Assembly (NCBI RefSeq): GCF_030272615.1
Contig: NC_081409.1
Location: forward strand, 209,357,190 to 209,421,189
Source of the DNA: Cryptomeria japonica
Taxonomy: Eukaryota; Streptophyta; Pinopsida; Cupressales; Cupressaceae
Direction of reading: 5' to 3'
Length of the DNA stretch: 64,000 nt
Shown: piece after piece, positions 1 through 12,064 of the stretch
Layout of the letters: each line of letters starts with the position of its first letter
Numbering within the stretch: the stretch's first letter is position 1
The notes under the pieces: generated by a model
Databases searched by the model: none
Seen by the model: only the letters and a program-made list of their open reading frames with translations
What the model was told of the DNA's origin: nothing
Translations under genes and position numbers: made by a program

Positions 1-1733
1 TTTGAACCTAGTTGCATCTTCAAATTAGAATTGGTAGGTTGGACCTTTTTTTTTCACAAATGCCTCACCTTAGATGATGTCCCACACTTGGATAACTGAA
101 CTAGTAGATGCTCCAAATGAAAGAGATACCAAATTCTCATTGGTTGCACGACTTGATGGCAATAATGTGTTGGTTTTGAGATAGCACCTAAAACATCAAA
201 TGATCCATCAATGGAAGGAAGGGTAGTTGGTTTTATTGAGCTTTCATAACCACTTTTTAAAGACTTAGGATGATCAAAACATAAGGAAAACACCCGTCCA
301 TTGTAGGAAGACCTTCCACAAAGGTAGCCTCTAAATTGTTATCCATTGCTTTAGATTACGTCTAAACTATTTTTCACCATGAATAGCTTTTAAAATGCCA
401 TGGATAATGTGAGAAGCCAGTAAAGACTATATGTGCATTAGTTGTTAGCTATTTATTTTTGTCGCATTAATATTCATATTAGTGGTATTTAGCATTATAG
501 TTGCAATATATATTACGATGTGTATTGTGACATATATGCACTTAAATTAATGTTAACGAGTGATTTTATATTTGAGGATTTTGGGACTTTTGTGGTTTTA
601 AAAGTTAATTTGGATTTTAAATTTGTTTTATTATTTTCTTCTCCAAAAAGTGAGCTTATAATTGTAATTGAGCCCATTTTTACACACTCGGTGTATTTTT
701 CTTATTTTGCTCTCAAAAACCCTCTTCATGGCCATGGTGATTGTTGAGATTGAATGATTCTGGAAGGGAGATTTTGTGGGTGTGGAATTGTTTGATTTGG
801 ATTGTGGAAGCTTTGTTGTTATTTGAATCTTGTGAGCATTGGTGGAGTGTGGGATTAGCAATTTGAATTTGATTGATTCTCCATTTAGAGGTAGTCTCTC
901 TCTGCATTCCTCTTTGCTCTTCAATTTGAGTTTTCTATGGATGTGTATGATGTATTAGGGAATTTGTTTTGATCATGTTTTGTTTCTACAAGTGTTTGAT
1001 TGTTGAATTTGCTTGTGTGTTGGGAAATTGATGCAATTTAGGGGTATTCTTGGGTAAATGTTGCCCAAATTTTCCTTAGGGATCTTGTTTGGTTGATGTG
1101 TTTGCGTTTTTAGGGTACTTTGAGAGGATTCTCAAATGGGTTGGTCCTCGATTTGGCCTCCCATACTTCAATTTTGGTCAAACTTGTTGCCTTAGGTAGC
1201 TTCTCATAGTAGAATCTTGCAATTGCTCCCAGATTTTCGTATTTGCAATTAGAATTTCGCATTTGCTCTAGAATTTCACATTTTTTGTTTGAATTTTGCA
1301 TTTGTTATTTGGGTTTTGCATTTGCTTCCAAAATTTCGCAATTGGCTGCTCTAATTTGTCTTTTGGATTTTTGACCTTTTTTCGTGTGTCCATCAAGTTT
1401 TTCTATCTACTGGCTTTGGTGTATGGGTCCAATTGACTTGTGGTATGATGATTCATCATGTCAAGGCATGCCTCCATTATATTCAATAGAGAAATTGCAT
1501 GTGTATTGAGATCCATCTAGGATTAGATTCATGAGTAGGAGACCATAAGGTTGCTCCTTGATCTATGCCCTTGTTATGCAATGAGAATGACTTATTGAGA
1601 TGTTCTAATGATGAACTGCACACGTATTATGCATTGATCTCATTTATGTGTAAGCTCAGGATTAGGTCCTAGAGTGTGTCTAGGGAGTGGTTTCCAACGC
1701 GTACCCAACTCGTAAGTGGCACATAGGCAATCA
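1..1733. other. Non-coding stretch, no gene recognised
   Basis: No reading frame here has recognisable protein motifs. The only structure seen is a run of degenerate short repeats at about 1215-1350, in which variants of 'aatttcgcatttgc' recur roughly every 20-30 bases. The stretch could be remnants of an old element too decayed to identify. Confidence 0.5.
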
Positions 1734-2870
1734 TGTTGGGAATTTTTAATCAAGTGATAACTTAATAATAAAACTTGGGGTAAACATTAAAAATACAATT
1801 TGGACTGCTCAAGCATTCCATGAGTACTATCATGAGGTTGTGGATGTCTTGAGAAGGCATGCTTGCACATGAGGCGCTGAGACTTGTTTCGAGAGACGTG
1901 CCTTCTCATGTAGCGTTGGGACTTGCATGATCATCATTCTCATCTATATGAGAGTGTTCAATTCTGTATGGTGTGTCGTCATGAGCACATACAATGACAC
2001 TCTACATCACTCTATAATCTAATGCCTTGAGTAAGTTCGGTAGAGACCCTTTATGGATTCATGGTTTGGTATCACCTCCTCATGATGTTGCATTGCATTC
2101 TTGTATGTCGTGTATGCTCTGTGTATGATGCGAGTGTTAGTCTATCGTATCTTTGTTGTATTGTTTAGTGTCTCGGCCTTGTGACTATCTCCACAAGCAC
2201 AATGGGGTGGACCTAAGGGTATGACATGGTCAGGTTGCACACCACTGTTGGGGATCGATGGACCGTGTTAGTACTTTGGAGAGCTTCACAATTATCTTCC
2301 TCTATTGATCTTTCTCTTTCCTTATCATTTCAAGTTGCAAAGAATATGTTATTTGATTCAAGCTTTGTAATTAATGAGCATTGTATATTATGAATACTGC
2401 AAATAAAGAATGATGTAATGACCACATGATTGTATGAGTAACATAGATGTTAGAGGCCCGGTGTTGGGATCAACCACCACTCATGAGTATGCATGCTTTC
2501 TATTTGATCCTAAATTGTGATGTTGTCATAGGAACACTTCAATGGGTGCTTTGAAATGAACTTTCATGTAATGAGTAGAAGAATAATTGAGTTAACTCTT
2601 TATCGACTATGAGGTCATGAGTTGCTTAGAAGCATTACAAAGGTAATGACGTTAGGGAACCCATAGAGGATTTTGTTGGAGTTGAATGTTGAGTCTTCCA
2701 CATGTGGAGTTGTAGACAAAAGGTTAACCTATCTTGAGGTGTGAACTTGATCCTTGTGTATGTGCCCACTTAATACTTTAAAAAAATATTTCCATGTCTT
2801 TTCTTGTGCTTTTTCTCATATCCTCTAGGGTTCCTTTGTAAGGCATTACATCTAGTATTAGAGCCCATGT
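1734..2870 (+). repeat. Possible decayed LTR followed by a primer-site-like sequence
   Basis: A TGTTGGG start at 1734 and a '...ggcattaca' end near 2850 are followed by 'tctagtattagagccc', which resembles the TGGTATCAGAGCCC primer site of plant LTR elements (Met-tRNA). About 480 bases of decayed sequence follow without a convincing gag. No partner LTR lies in the window, so the call rests on the ends and the primer-like site alone. It could be a chance resemblance. Confidence 0.3.
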
Positions 2871-3339
2871 TCAAACTCTAGGAACTATGGTGTATACGTG
2901 CTCATTATGTTTGGCGTGTGTTTGTTACATTATTTATATTGATCTTATCATTGTATTCTCATTACCTTAGCATGGATTATAGATATGTTTATGTTTTGTT
3001 GATGTATGTCTTGTGGTGTTTGAATGATACCTCTTAAGGGTAGTGGTTGTAATTGAGGGTGAGAGTCAGGTAATTGTTCGAGTACTCCATTGAATCCTTG
3101 TTAAGAGGATCATTTGGAGGACGATAGGGGTACCCATCAGGATGAGTACAACATGTGGATAATTATGGTGGCCATGATGGTGGACATGAGGGTCCTCAGG
3201 GGCTTCACTTACTACAAGAGATCATAGCATATTTGGGACCTCGACAGGAGGTATCTTAGTAGGAGGAGTCTCGTCCATCACAATAGAGTGAGAGAGAGCA
3301 TTTCTTGTAGCCCTCATCTATCCAGGGTTATTCTTAGGA

Positions 3340-3784
3340 TACAATGCTCAAAGGTAGAGCAAGACATTATCTTTCAAAAGGCGGATAAACACAATTTTGA
3401 AAGAGGAAGCTTTCTATTATTTTTGTGATTTGTGCCTATGTGGCTTTCAAAACCATTTGTGATTTATGGTTTCTCTCATGACTATTTATTTAGTGCTTGA
3501 GTTGACAAAAACATATGTTATTCACAAGTTGTTGAAGCAAATAAGTGTTGCAGAATTTTAAAGAGAGTTGTATTGGTATAATTCATTTGAAGGATTAATA
3601 CAAAGTCTTAAATCCTTTTGGGTGTGGATTTTTTTCACGAGAGGGTTTCTCCATGTAATTATTGAGTTTTGGTTTGCATTTATTTTGTTATCCATTTCCA
3701 TCTATGATTTATTGTTATCTACTTATTTGGATGCATAAAAGTATCAACATAATTTTGTTGTATGTTTTATCCTATTTTTCAACA
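3340..3784 (+). repeat. Copia-A 5' LTR, left-truncated
   Basis: The region matches the 3' LTR halves at about 9790-9962 and 16348-16609, sharing blocks such as 'aaaggcggata', 'tttgtgatttatg' and 'tccatttccatctatgat'. It ends in ...TTTCAACA, with the CA terminus immediately before the primer site. Similarity fades upstream of about 3340-3370, whereas the 3' LTR continues back to TGTTGAAAAA at 9611. The first ~190 bases are therefore missing here. Confidence 0.75.
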
Positions 3785-3786
3785 TT

Positions 3787-3799
3787 TGGTATGAGAACC
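3787..3799 (+). promoter_or_regulatory. Copia-A primer binding site
   Basis: TGGTATGAGAACC lies two bases after the LTR end. It is a two-mismatch version of TGGTATCAGAGCC, the complement of the 3' end of plant initiator Met-tRNA used to prime minus-strand synthesis. Confidence 0.75.
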
Positions 3800-3915
3800 A
3801 AGTTGTCTTGATTTGAGTAGGGGATGCCTTTCTTGGAGTGTTTGATTGGTTTTTTAGTTGCACTAGGTTTGTGTTGTTTTTTCTTGTAGTTTTACATGCA
3901 GCGCAATAAGAGATC

Positions 3916-4964
3916 ATGGCTAGCTCATCTCAATTGGACATTGAAAAGTTCAATAGTTCTGGATATGAGATTTGGAAGGTAAAGATGGAGGATCTCTTAG
4001 AAGAAATATATCAATGGAAATACTATGATAGATGAAGCTTGGAATAAATCAGATAAAAAGGCTCGTGACACTATTCGTTTGTGTTTATCTAATTATGTAT
4101 CATTGAATGTTTAAAATTAGATTAGTGCACATACATAATGGAATAGAATGTGAGACATTTGCCAAAATAAGAGTCTCATTGACAAGTTAATTATGAAAAT
4201 AAAGTCAGATTCCCTTAAAATGAATGATGGAGACTCAATTTGAAGAAACTTGAATTCATTTAATCTAATCCTGAGTCAGTTGCAGTCAATAAATGTAAAG
4301 ATAGGTGATGAGGATAAATGTATTCTTTTATTATGTTCTCTACCTGAATTTTGGGATGAATTTGTTCTTGCAATCAATGGTCCTTTTTAGATGATATGAA
4401 GTTGAATGCTCTTGTTGGCACTCTACTTTAAGAGGAAATGAGTTAAAAGACTTTAGAGGGTTTTAAAGATGCATTGCATGTGTGAGGTAGAACTAAGGAG
4501 AAAGGTACAAATAAGAAGAAAGTTGAAAATGACAAGTCTAAGGATTGTTCTAAGTCAAAGGGAAGGTCTAAATCAGTTGGTAAGAGTAGATTGAGGTGTC
4601 GGAACTGTGGTAAGCGGTGACATCTCAAAAAGGAATATAGGATTAATTTTTTTTTAATGATGATTTCTCTGTAGATAAATCCTCTGATGATGAAGCTATT
4701 GATGGTTTTATTATTTCTATTAATATGACTTGTGATGAGTCTTGGTTAGTAGATTCAGGTGCATCATACCATATGACTCATAAGGAGTCGTTTTCAACAT
4801 ATTTAGGTTATGATGGTGGAAAAGTTTTCCTTGGGGATAATAGCACATGGAAAATTGTAAGCCAAGATGAGGTAAAATTGGTTTTTAGTGATGGAAGGGT
4901 TAAAACCCTTAAAGATGTATTGCACATTCCTGGTTTAGTTAGAAATTTAATTTTTGTATCTTAA
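3916..4964 (+). pseudogene. Copia-A gag and protease (broken)
   Basis: Gag starts at the ATG at 3916 with a copia-type N-terminus (MASSSQLDIEKFN, then GYEIWKVKMEDLL). Several frameshifts and stops follow. A zinc knuckle at 4597-4638 reads C-x2-C-x4-H, but its glycine position is a stop and its last cysteine is tyrosine. The protease is in the open stretch 4725-4964, with the active-site motif VDSGASYHM near 4750. Gag would package the RNA and the aspartic protease would cut the polyprotein. Neither can be made from this copy. Confidence 0.8.
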
Positions 4965-5417
4965 ATGAATGATTCAAGGGTGCATTTTACTTTTGAAAAG
5001 AGTGTTTCAATTTAAGTAGAAGGAATTTGATTTTAGCTAAGGGTAATAGGTGTGGCAGCCTATTTAGACTTGATGCTTCTACTTTTTGTAACTTTGTTAA
5101 TGTAATTGATAACTTTGTATCATGTAAGCTATGCCACCATAGGATGAGCCATATCGGTGAATAGGGTCTTAAAACCCTCATAAATAAAAAGATGGTTGAT
5201 GGTTTGCTTGGTTACTCTAATGATTTTGATTTTTGCTAAGATTGTGTGTATGGAAAGCAACATAGAGTATCTTTTAAATTTGGAAGTACTAGAGTTAAAC
5301 AAGTTTTGGAGGAAATTCATAATGATGTTTTTGGTCTTGTGGATGTACCTTCTATTGGAAAGTCTTGCTACTATATTTCCTTTATTGATGAATTACTTTT
5401 TGAAGGAAAAATATGTT
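4965..5417 (+). pseudogene. Copia-A integrase, N-terminal part
   Basis: Translation gives the pre-integrase/zinc-binding region, with CKLCHHRMSHIGE and a downstream C-x2-C-like DCVYGKQHR, followed by the start of the catalytic core (HNDVFGLVDVPSIGKS). A stop lies in the zinc region. The coding sequence is cut at 5417 by LINE-1 and resumes at 7146 after the duplicated target. Confidence 0.75.
5401..5417 (+). repeat. LINE-1 target-site duplication, left copy
   Basis: TGAAGGAAAAATATGTT is repeated exactly at 7129-7145. The 17-bp length fits LINE insertion by target-primed reverse transcription. Confidence 0.9.
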
Positions 5418-7128
5418 TTTGATTAAGAAAGCAACAAAACAAGTGTGCTGACCCATTATACAATAGCCCTTAGGCGGAAAAAAGAGAGATAACAAAATAG
5501 GGGTGTAAACCCAAAACAAAACAAGGTCAGATTGGCTAGTGATAGCAAGGCAACACTGTGAAAAACCTGTCAAACCTACAACAACCCAAAACCCAACTCA
5601 AAAATGGGGAGAAACACCCAAAACTTGACCAAGAGGGGTTTGGGGGAGGGGGAAGATGTTCTCTTTCAGCTACGACAAACAACAGTCTAGGAAATACTAT
5701 CATTAGGAACATCTAAAGAAGACACAAGCGAGGAGGACCCCACAAAGTTTTTGTTAGCAACAACAGTAGGCTGCTGTTGTAGAATAGCAACATATTGTTG
5801 CTGAAGAACATCATCAAGAGTAGAAACACTAGGTGTAGATCGAAGATGCAAGGCAAGAGAAATAGGTGTGGGAGCCTCAGGGATGGAGGAGGCCACAATA
5901 GTAGTAACTAGAGGGTCACTAGAGGCATCAGTAACAGTAAGAGGCACAACCTCATCTCGAGAGGAGACATCCTCCTCCTAAGAGGTCTCAACGAAATCGG
6001 AATCATAAGCATTGATAGTCAAGTGATTAGTAGTAGCATCCTTCCACCAAGTAGCAGCGCCTCTACGACAAGAGAGAACAATCTGAAGCTAAGCGACCCA
6101 ATGAGAAGCATCTTTGATAGTGAAAGGGGGGGGCCTCATGATCCAATGATTGAGTCCATGGCCTATCCCCAACCATAAAACCCACATTCCCAACGAGAGG
6201 TAAAGAGATGTCCAAATCGATTAAAAGATGGGAAAAGGTAGAATGACCCATGGAAGACGTGGCATCATTAACCATCAAGAATTGGCCAATAGAGTTGCCA
6301 ATGGCCTTGTAACAAGAATGCTCCAAAAAATGAAGGGAAATATTAGGAAGGCGAACCCATACCGAACGCACATTAAGTGGTTCAGTAAGAGGGTTAAAAA
6401 GTTGTCCAAGGCTTGACAAAGAGAGAGTGAACTCCCCAAGCCCTCAACTTGCCCAACACCAAGTCACAATCTTGAGAGGAAGCAAAAGAAGCAATGAAAA
6501 ATCCTTTAGCACAAGGAAAAAGCTCAATGCTAGGAGCAATCAAAGCCTTCTAGGAATCACTCACCCAACGATGGAGGTCTGAGAGAGAAGGCCAAAATCT
6601 AGCAAATTTGCACACCAATGCAAAAGATTGGTAGAAATCAACATTGTCCACAATGTCCTGTCCACAAAACACCACCAGAGAGGTCTTGGCACAAGGAAGT
6701 GGATGAATCCCCTTGGGGGGATGAGCATCAAATCTGACCACATGAGCAAAGCTACGCGTACTGGTAAAATGAGACCTAAGAGGGACCTTAGCACCAACAA
6801 CAAGGTCGCCATTAGTAGCAATGAAGGCAAGAGCAACATCACCAACTTGAGCAGAAACACTTACTGATTGGGTACCCATAGGGGGGGAACCTAACCCATC
6901 CAATGCAGCAATAGTTTCATCAATGGTGCCACCACCCACATAAGTACGAGAGGGGAGGGGGGGACACAAACTATTTAGCACAGAGGTAATCATGGTGCCT
7001 GGAGAGGATGAAACATTCCGGTTAGGAGTAGCGTGAGGATTCTAGCATTTTCGGGCGGGAGAGCTGTTAGTGAAGGCCATCTTTTGATGCAACTATCACT
7101 AACCATTAAATAAAGAAATATTGAATGG
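5418..7128 (-). mobile_element. LINE-1: L1-type LINE copy with ORF1 only
   Basis: The 1.7-kb insert lies in Copia-A integrase, bounded by a perfect 17-bp duplication. Read on the minus strand it has ~48 bases of leader, an ORF1 with DUF4283-like and zinc-knuckle sequence, then ~250 bases of 3' region ending ...GCTTTCTTAATCAAAAA. No endonuclease or reverse transcriptase sequence is present. Usual LINE copies lose the 5' end and keep ORF2 and the 3' end. This one keeps both ends but no ORF2, so it is either an internal deletion or a non-autonomous ORF1-only unit. Confidence 0.75.
5687..7080 (-). pseudogene. LINE-1 ORF1 (DUF4283/zinc-knuckle nucleic-acid-binding protein), broken
   Basis: The start is the minus-strand ATG at 7080 (MAFTNSSPARKC then a stop). 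Open pieces follow at 6550-6993, 6063-6419 and 5687-5947. The middle piece has the plant LINE ORF1 signature SVWVRLPNISLHFLE. It is followed by a degraded CCHC knuckle, in which the first Cys is Tyr and the His is Arg (YQRCFSLGRLASDC). The last piece is low-complexity and Ser/Pro/Gln-rich, as is usual for the C-terminus. The intact protein would coat LINE RNA. Stops and shifts rule out function. Confidence 0.7.
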
Positions 7129-7145
7129 TGAAGGAAAAATATGTT
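7129..7145 (+). repeat. LINE-1 target-site duplication, right copy
   Basis: This 17-bp sequence is identical to 5401-5417 and marks the 5' junction of the minus-strand LINE. Confidence 0.9.
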
Positions 7146-7700
7146 ATTTTTTTAATATTTAAAGAATTTAAAACACTTGTTGAGAAATAGACAAATAAAA
7201 AAGTAAAGGTTTTAAGAACAGATAATGGTGGTGAGTTTTGCTCTAAGGTCTTTGATGACTATTGTAAGCATGCAAGAATTGTTAGGTGAAGAATAACTCT
7301 ATACATACCACAAGAAAATGGAGTGGTAGAGAGGATTATTAAGACCTTTAATGGATAGAGCCAGAAGCATGCTAAGTAGTGCAAATCTTGAACAACATTT
7401 TTCAATTGAGGCAATTCACATTGCTTGTTACCTAGTTAAAAATCCATCCACTTCTGCTCTTGTTGATAAAACTCCCTAAGAGGTATTGATAGGTAAATGA
7501 CTATCAGTTTCACATTTTAGAGTTTTTAGTAGTGAGACATATGTTCATGTTCCTAAAGAAAAACATTCCAAGCTTGATTTTAGAGTTAACAAGTGTGTTT
7601 TTTGTGGGTTATGCTGAAAATATTAAGGGTTTATAAGCTTTGGGATCTTGTAGCAATGAAAATGGTATATTCTAAGGTTATAATTTTTAGAGAGCTAAAG
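7146..7700 (+). pseudogene. Copia-A integrase, C-terminal part (broken)
   Basis: The core resumes after the LINE. It has a [11 protein letters not shown] block with the second catalytic Asp at about 7215, then IPQENGVVER with the catalytic Glu near 7330. The sequence continues through the usual YLVKNPSTSAL...TP region. At least three stops occur, one of them (TP-stop-EVLIGK) at a codon that is sense in related elements. Confidence 0.75.
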
Positions 7701-7979
7701 GAATTTAAAATGAACAATCTCAGGTGAAGCCTGACAAAATCCTGCATTTTGATATTCAGGTTAAACCACATAAAGATACATGGATAGAACAACCTCAAGA
7801 ACGACTAGATGAACATTGAGGTGGAGAAGAAGGATTAGAAGAGAATCCTGAAGATGAACAACCAAAGTATCTTGATACACCTCAAAGAAGATCCACTAGT
7901 CAAGGTAAGCCCATTGATAGGTGTGGATATAGTCTATCTGATTTTTGTTGTGTTTTTTCTTTATTTTATACTGGCAATG

Positions 7980-9557
7980 AACCTAGTTCTATGAAAGAGG
8001 GCTTATCTTAAAATGAGCATGAGTCTTGGTTAGAGGCAATGAAAGATGAAATGAAGGCTTTGAAAAAATTTGACACACGGGATCTAGTTGAGATGGCTAG
8101 GGGGAGGAAAGCCATTGGATGCAAATGGGTATTTAAGAAGAAATTTAGAGTAGATGGTAAGTTGGAATGGTACAAGGCTCGATTAGTGGCAAAAGGTTAC
8201 TCATAGGTTGATGAAGTGGATTTTGGTGAGATTTTTTTCTCCTGTAGCTAAACTAACCTCCATTGTATTCCTTTTATCTATTGCTCTTGCTTTTCATTTA
8301 TAAGAAGAGAAAATGGATGTTAAAACAACTTTCTTACATAGGGATCTTGATGAGAAAATATTTATGAAACAACCTAATAATTTTATTGTGAAGGAAAAAC
8401 AACACTTAGTTTGCAAGTTAAAGAGATCTTTGTATGGTTGAAGATCACCAAGAATGTGGTATCGGGTATGTGATTATTTTGCATTGAATCATGACTTTGT
8501 TAGAAGTGAAGAAGATCATTGTGTTTATTTCAAATTAATTGATGATCGATTACTAATCATTGTTTTTTTTATGTTGATGATATGTTATTTATTGGAAATG
8601 ATAAGGGAATGATTAGGGAACTTAAGGGTCAATTATTTGGTACATTTGATATGAAAGATTAGGGGCTGCAAAATATATCTTGGGTATGGAAATCAACAAG
8701 GATCGCTTTAACAAAAAAATATGGTTAAGTCAAAAGAAGTATGTTAACACTATTTTGTAGTGTTTTACCATGCATGATTGTAAATCAATTAATATTCCCT
8801 TTCCAGTTGGCACTAAGCTATCTCTAGAACAATGTACTAAAATAGATGATGAACTTGATGAGATGTGTGAAGCTCCATATGCTAGTGTTGTAGGAAGCCT
8901 TATGTATGCTACGGTTTGTGCAAGACCAGTAATTGCCCAAGCAGTGGAAGTTCTTAGTAGATTTTTGGAAAATCTTGGTAAAGAACATTAGACTTATATG
9001 AAAAAGGGTTTTTAGATATTTACATGGGACTTCTAATCAATGCATTTGTTATCATGGATCTAATGATATGAGTAGGGTGATTGATTTGCAGGGCTTTGTT
9101 CATTCAGATTTTACTAGTGATCTAGATTGCAGAAGATCAACAAGTGGCTATGTTTTTAGTTTGTTTGAAGGATCAGTTAGTTAGATAAGGAAAAGACAAC
9201 CTACAACTACATTGTCCATTTCAAAACTAGAGTACATGGCTACAACGTGCATGCTTGTAAAGAGGTAGTGTGGTTAGAGAGATTGTGTTTAGGTATTGAC
9301 TTTTAGTGTAAACATGTAAGAATTATATGTGACAGTCAAAGTGCCATTTGTTTGGCTAAAAACCCAATGTATCATGTCTGCACGAAGCACGTAGATGTTC
9401 AATATGACTTTGTTCGAGAAATGGTTGAGGTTGGTAGAGTCATGTTACCAAAAGTAGACACTTTAGAGAATGTTGCAGATTCTCTTACTAAACTAGTGAG
9501 CACAAAAAAAATTAGCTAGTGCAGAGAGGCCATGAGCCTCACCTCTTTTGAAGCTTG
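7980..9557 (+). pseudogene. Copia-A reverse transcriptase and RNase H (broken)
   Basis: RT begins near 8030 with EAMKDEMKALKKFDT and includes KWVFKKKFRVDGK, KARLVAKGYS-stop and MDVKTTFLHRDL. A DD doublet in shifted frame lies near 8570 (MLMICYLL is the YVDDML region read one base off). An open piece at 8770-8991 covers the region before RNase H (EAPYASVVGSLMYA). RNase H follows to the TGA at 9557 and ends in the usual ADSLTK tail. There are several stops and frameshifts, so the enzyme cannot be produced. Confidence 0.8.
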
Positions 9558-9599
9558 AGTTGTTCATTTTCCCTTTATGTTTTTTGCAAGGTGTTCGAC

Positions 9600-9610
9600 A
9601 AGTGGGAGAA
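9600..9610 (+). promoter_or_regulatory. Copia-A polypurine tract
   Basis: AAGTGGGAGAA lies directly before the TG of the 3' LTR at 9611. This is the plus-strand primer position. Confidence 0.7.
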
Positions 9611-9962
9611 TGTTGAAAAAATGTCTCAACCTCGCTGTTGCTAATTTTTAATTTAATTATTAATTGGAAAATGTAATTATCTTTTAGTTCTCATGAAAGT
9701 TGCTAAATGCAATTGTGACAACTTATAAGATGTTTTTTAATTGTCAAAATAGTAAAAGCAAGAAAAAGGGGAAAGATAAATGAAAGCATGCTAAGATAAG
9801 GAAGATCTTTCGAAAGGCGGATAAAAACACAAGTTGAAAGAGGAAGTTTTTCTCTTTTTTGTTTGTAATTTGTGCCTAGGTGGTTTTCTAAACTATTTGT
9901 GATTTATGATTTCTCTCATGCCCATTTATTTAGTGCTTGAGTTGAAGGAAACAGATGTTATT
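9611..9962 (+). repeat. Copia-A 3' LTR, left part
   Basis: Starts TGTTGAAAAA at 9611, matching in inverse sense the TTTCAACA end of the 5' LTR. The stretch 9790-9962 aligns with 3360-3520. It is broken at 9962 by LINE-2, and 9949-9962 is the left copy of that LINE's target duplication. Confidence 0.8.
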
Positions 9963-10020
9963 AACTCACTCATTAATATATAAAAAAAATTGGGGAGGGG
10001 CTCTGCAACCAAGGACGAAT

Positions 10021-12064
10021 ATGAATGGTCCTTGGAGGCAGGTCGATTCTCTGGCCGGGGGCTCCCAAGCATACCGGGAGGCCCCCGCATTTACTTCGGC
10101 TCGTGTGTCCATTAATGGAGAAAAGTAGGGTTGGGGTTGGTATTAAAACCAACCAGAGTAACGTCAGAGTGAACAAATCATTCCGCTAGGCCGTTGAAGG
10201 ACATTGCACCACTTTCCCAGATGATGCGAGGTTCGAGCCAGAGGTCCTCCATGATGCAGCAACAAGCCAGGCCCGCGAAGAAGGTGAGGTTGCCTCGGCT
10301 CCAAGAGTTGTCATTAAACCTAATACTTCCATGGTAGAATGCATTTCTAAGGAAATTTCTAGAGTTAGGGATTCTGCGATTTTTTTAGTAGCCATTGATG
10401 TAGATAGAATGCTGTCTAGACAATATTTAAATAGATGGTTTCAAGATATTTGGTTTTCAAAGCTTGGCATTCATTTTTCTTTCTATAGAATGTTAGAAAA
10501 AAAGTTATTCCTTATTTTTTTGAATGATAAAAAAACACAGAAGAAAGTGCTCGATAAGCAATTTTGGAATGTAGGAAATGCTTGTTTTAGGGTCGTTCCT
10601 TGGAACCATGTTGCATGCAATGAGGAAATCATGGCATTATCTAACCCTAAATGAGTCGTTATTAAAAATGTTCCGCTATTCTTATGGAATTGTATCTCAA
10701 AAATTATCGAACCTCTAGGCAAGGTGATTAAAATTGATTCTTCTACTGCTTTATTACCCTATATGGATGCGAGAGTGCTCATTGCCTTCAATCCTGGCTT
10801 GACTTTTCCCTCTGAAATTGATATCTGTATTGGAAACCAGTTATTATGTCCCTTAGAGTATTTGGGGGGAATTAATGCATGTCATAAGTGCAAAAGAAGT
10901 GGGCACTTCTTCAAAAATTGCCTTCTGTTAGCAGGGAAAAACGTTGCTCCTTCCAAGAAGACCTCTGTTCGGCATCCTCTACACTTTGCCTCGGAAGACT
11001 CCTCGAACCCTAAATAGACTGACCCTACTCCTCCCCCATTACACCTTGAATCTTCACCTCCCATCCCCCCCAACCATTCTCAACCTAACCCTCCCGACCC
11101 GCCACCTCCACCCGGCCCTGATCCCCCACTCTCTAACTACCACCCACAAGGTTGCCCTAATCCACCTAGTGCTCCTCCCTCGATTGCTGAGTGTTTAGTT
11201 AAATATCAGAAGGCCATAAAAGGGGCCAATTTGGTTGCCAGTATCTCTAGCCCATTGGAACTTGATGTGGTTGGGTTTCCCACTAATAATGGTGGACCCA
11301 GAACCCCAAATGCACAACAAATTGTCCTTGAAAAATTGAAAATGGTTGCAGAACACAGAAAACAACTCTATTTATCAATATGTAATCAGAAAAAGGAGTT
11401 TGAGTCCTATACCATGCCCTTCCTCCATGAGTTAATCGAAGGGGATGATGGTGGTGCTTAAGATACCACCAGTGCCATCTGTTTTGTAAGGCAACGCCTT
11501 CTGGGGGCTGAATGTAGGGGCAATTGTGACATTCCTGGGGAGACGAGCATCCCTCCCATAGTTTCCATTTCAAATACTCCCTTGGAGGCCAAGGTTGAGG
11601 GTGAGGGAGCACAAAACCCCACTACACCCCTTGAACTAACATCAGGTGATATTGATGGGGATATGGGGCTTACCATCCCCCCTTCCAACCAAACCATAGG
11701 GGATGTCCATGGTATTGGACCCTATTTGAAATCTAATGACTTTGAGGTTATCAACAATGGTGGGGATAAGCCATTTTCCCTAGATTCTAGAGTTTTTGAT
11801 TTTGGATCTAATAATGGGGAAGAAGACCTATCTGGAAATAAATCTAAGAAAAAAAGGAGGAAAAGATCTCCTAAGGCATCTAAGGAGGCATCAGTTAGGA
11901 AGGAATCATTGGGACCCGAACAACTCTCTGAACTAAGGAAGAAAAGAGGTAGACCACTTTCAACAGTGGCTTTTGATGCTAGTCACCTCTCTTATCCTGA
12001 GGAATGGCCTAAGTGCTTCGAGGGGTTTAAGTCACCGATGGATACTACTGAACAATCCTCCTAA
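10021..12064 (+). pseudogene. LINE-2 ORF1 (DUF4283 and zinc knuckle), broken
   Basis: The first ATG is at 10021, and one frameshift lies between it and about 10331. From 10331 the frame is the same all the way to the TAA at 12062-12064. It is interrupted by single stops at about 10652 (TGA), 11015 (TAG) and 11459 (TAA), all consistent with C-to-T change of Arg or Gln codons. The DUF4283 region covers 10331-10860. A full CCHC knuckle, CHKCKRSGHFFKNC, sits at about 10877-10920. A Pro/Ser-rich tail and a basic KKKRRKRSPK cluster near 11850 follow. It would bind LINE RNA. Confidence 0.8.

Noticed and set aside
54-293. 79-codon minus-strand open frame at the left edge
   Set aside because: No recognisable domain, upstream signal or continuation. 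Expected by chance.
10225-10245. GGTTCGAGCC, resembling a Pol III B box or tRNA T-loop
   Set aside because: No A box or cloverleaf around it, and it lies inside LINE-2 ORF1 coding sequence.
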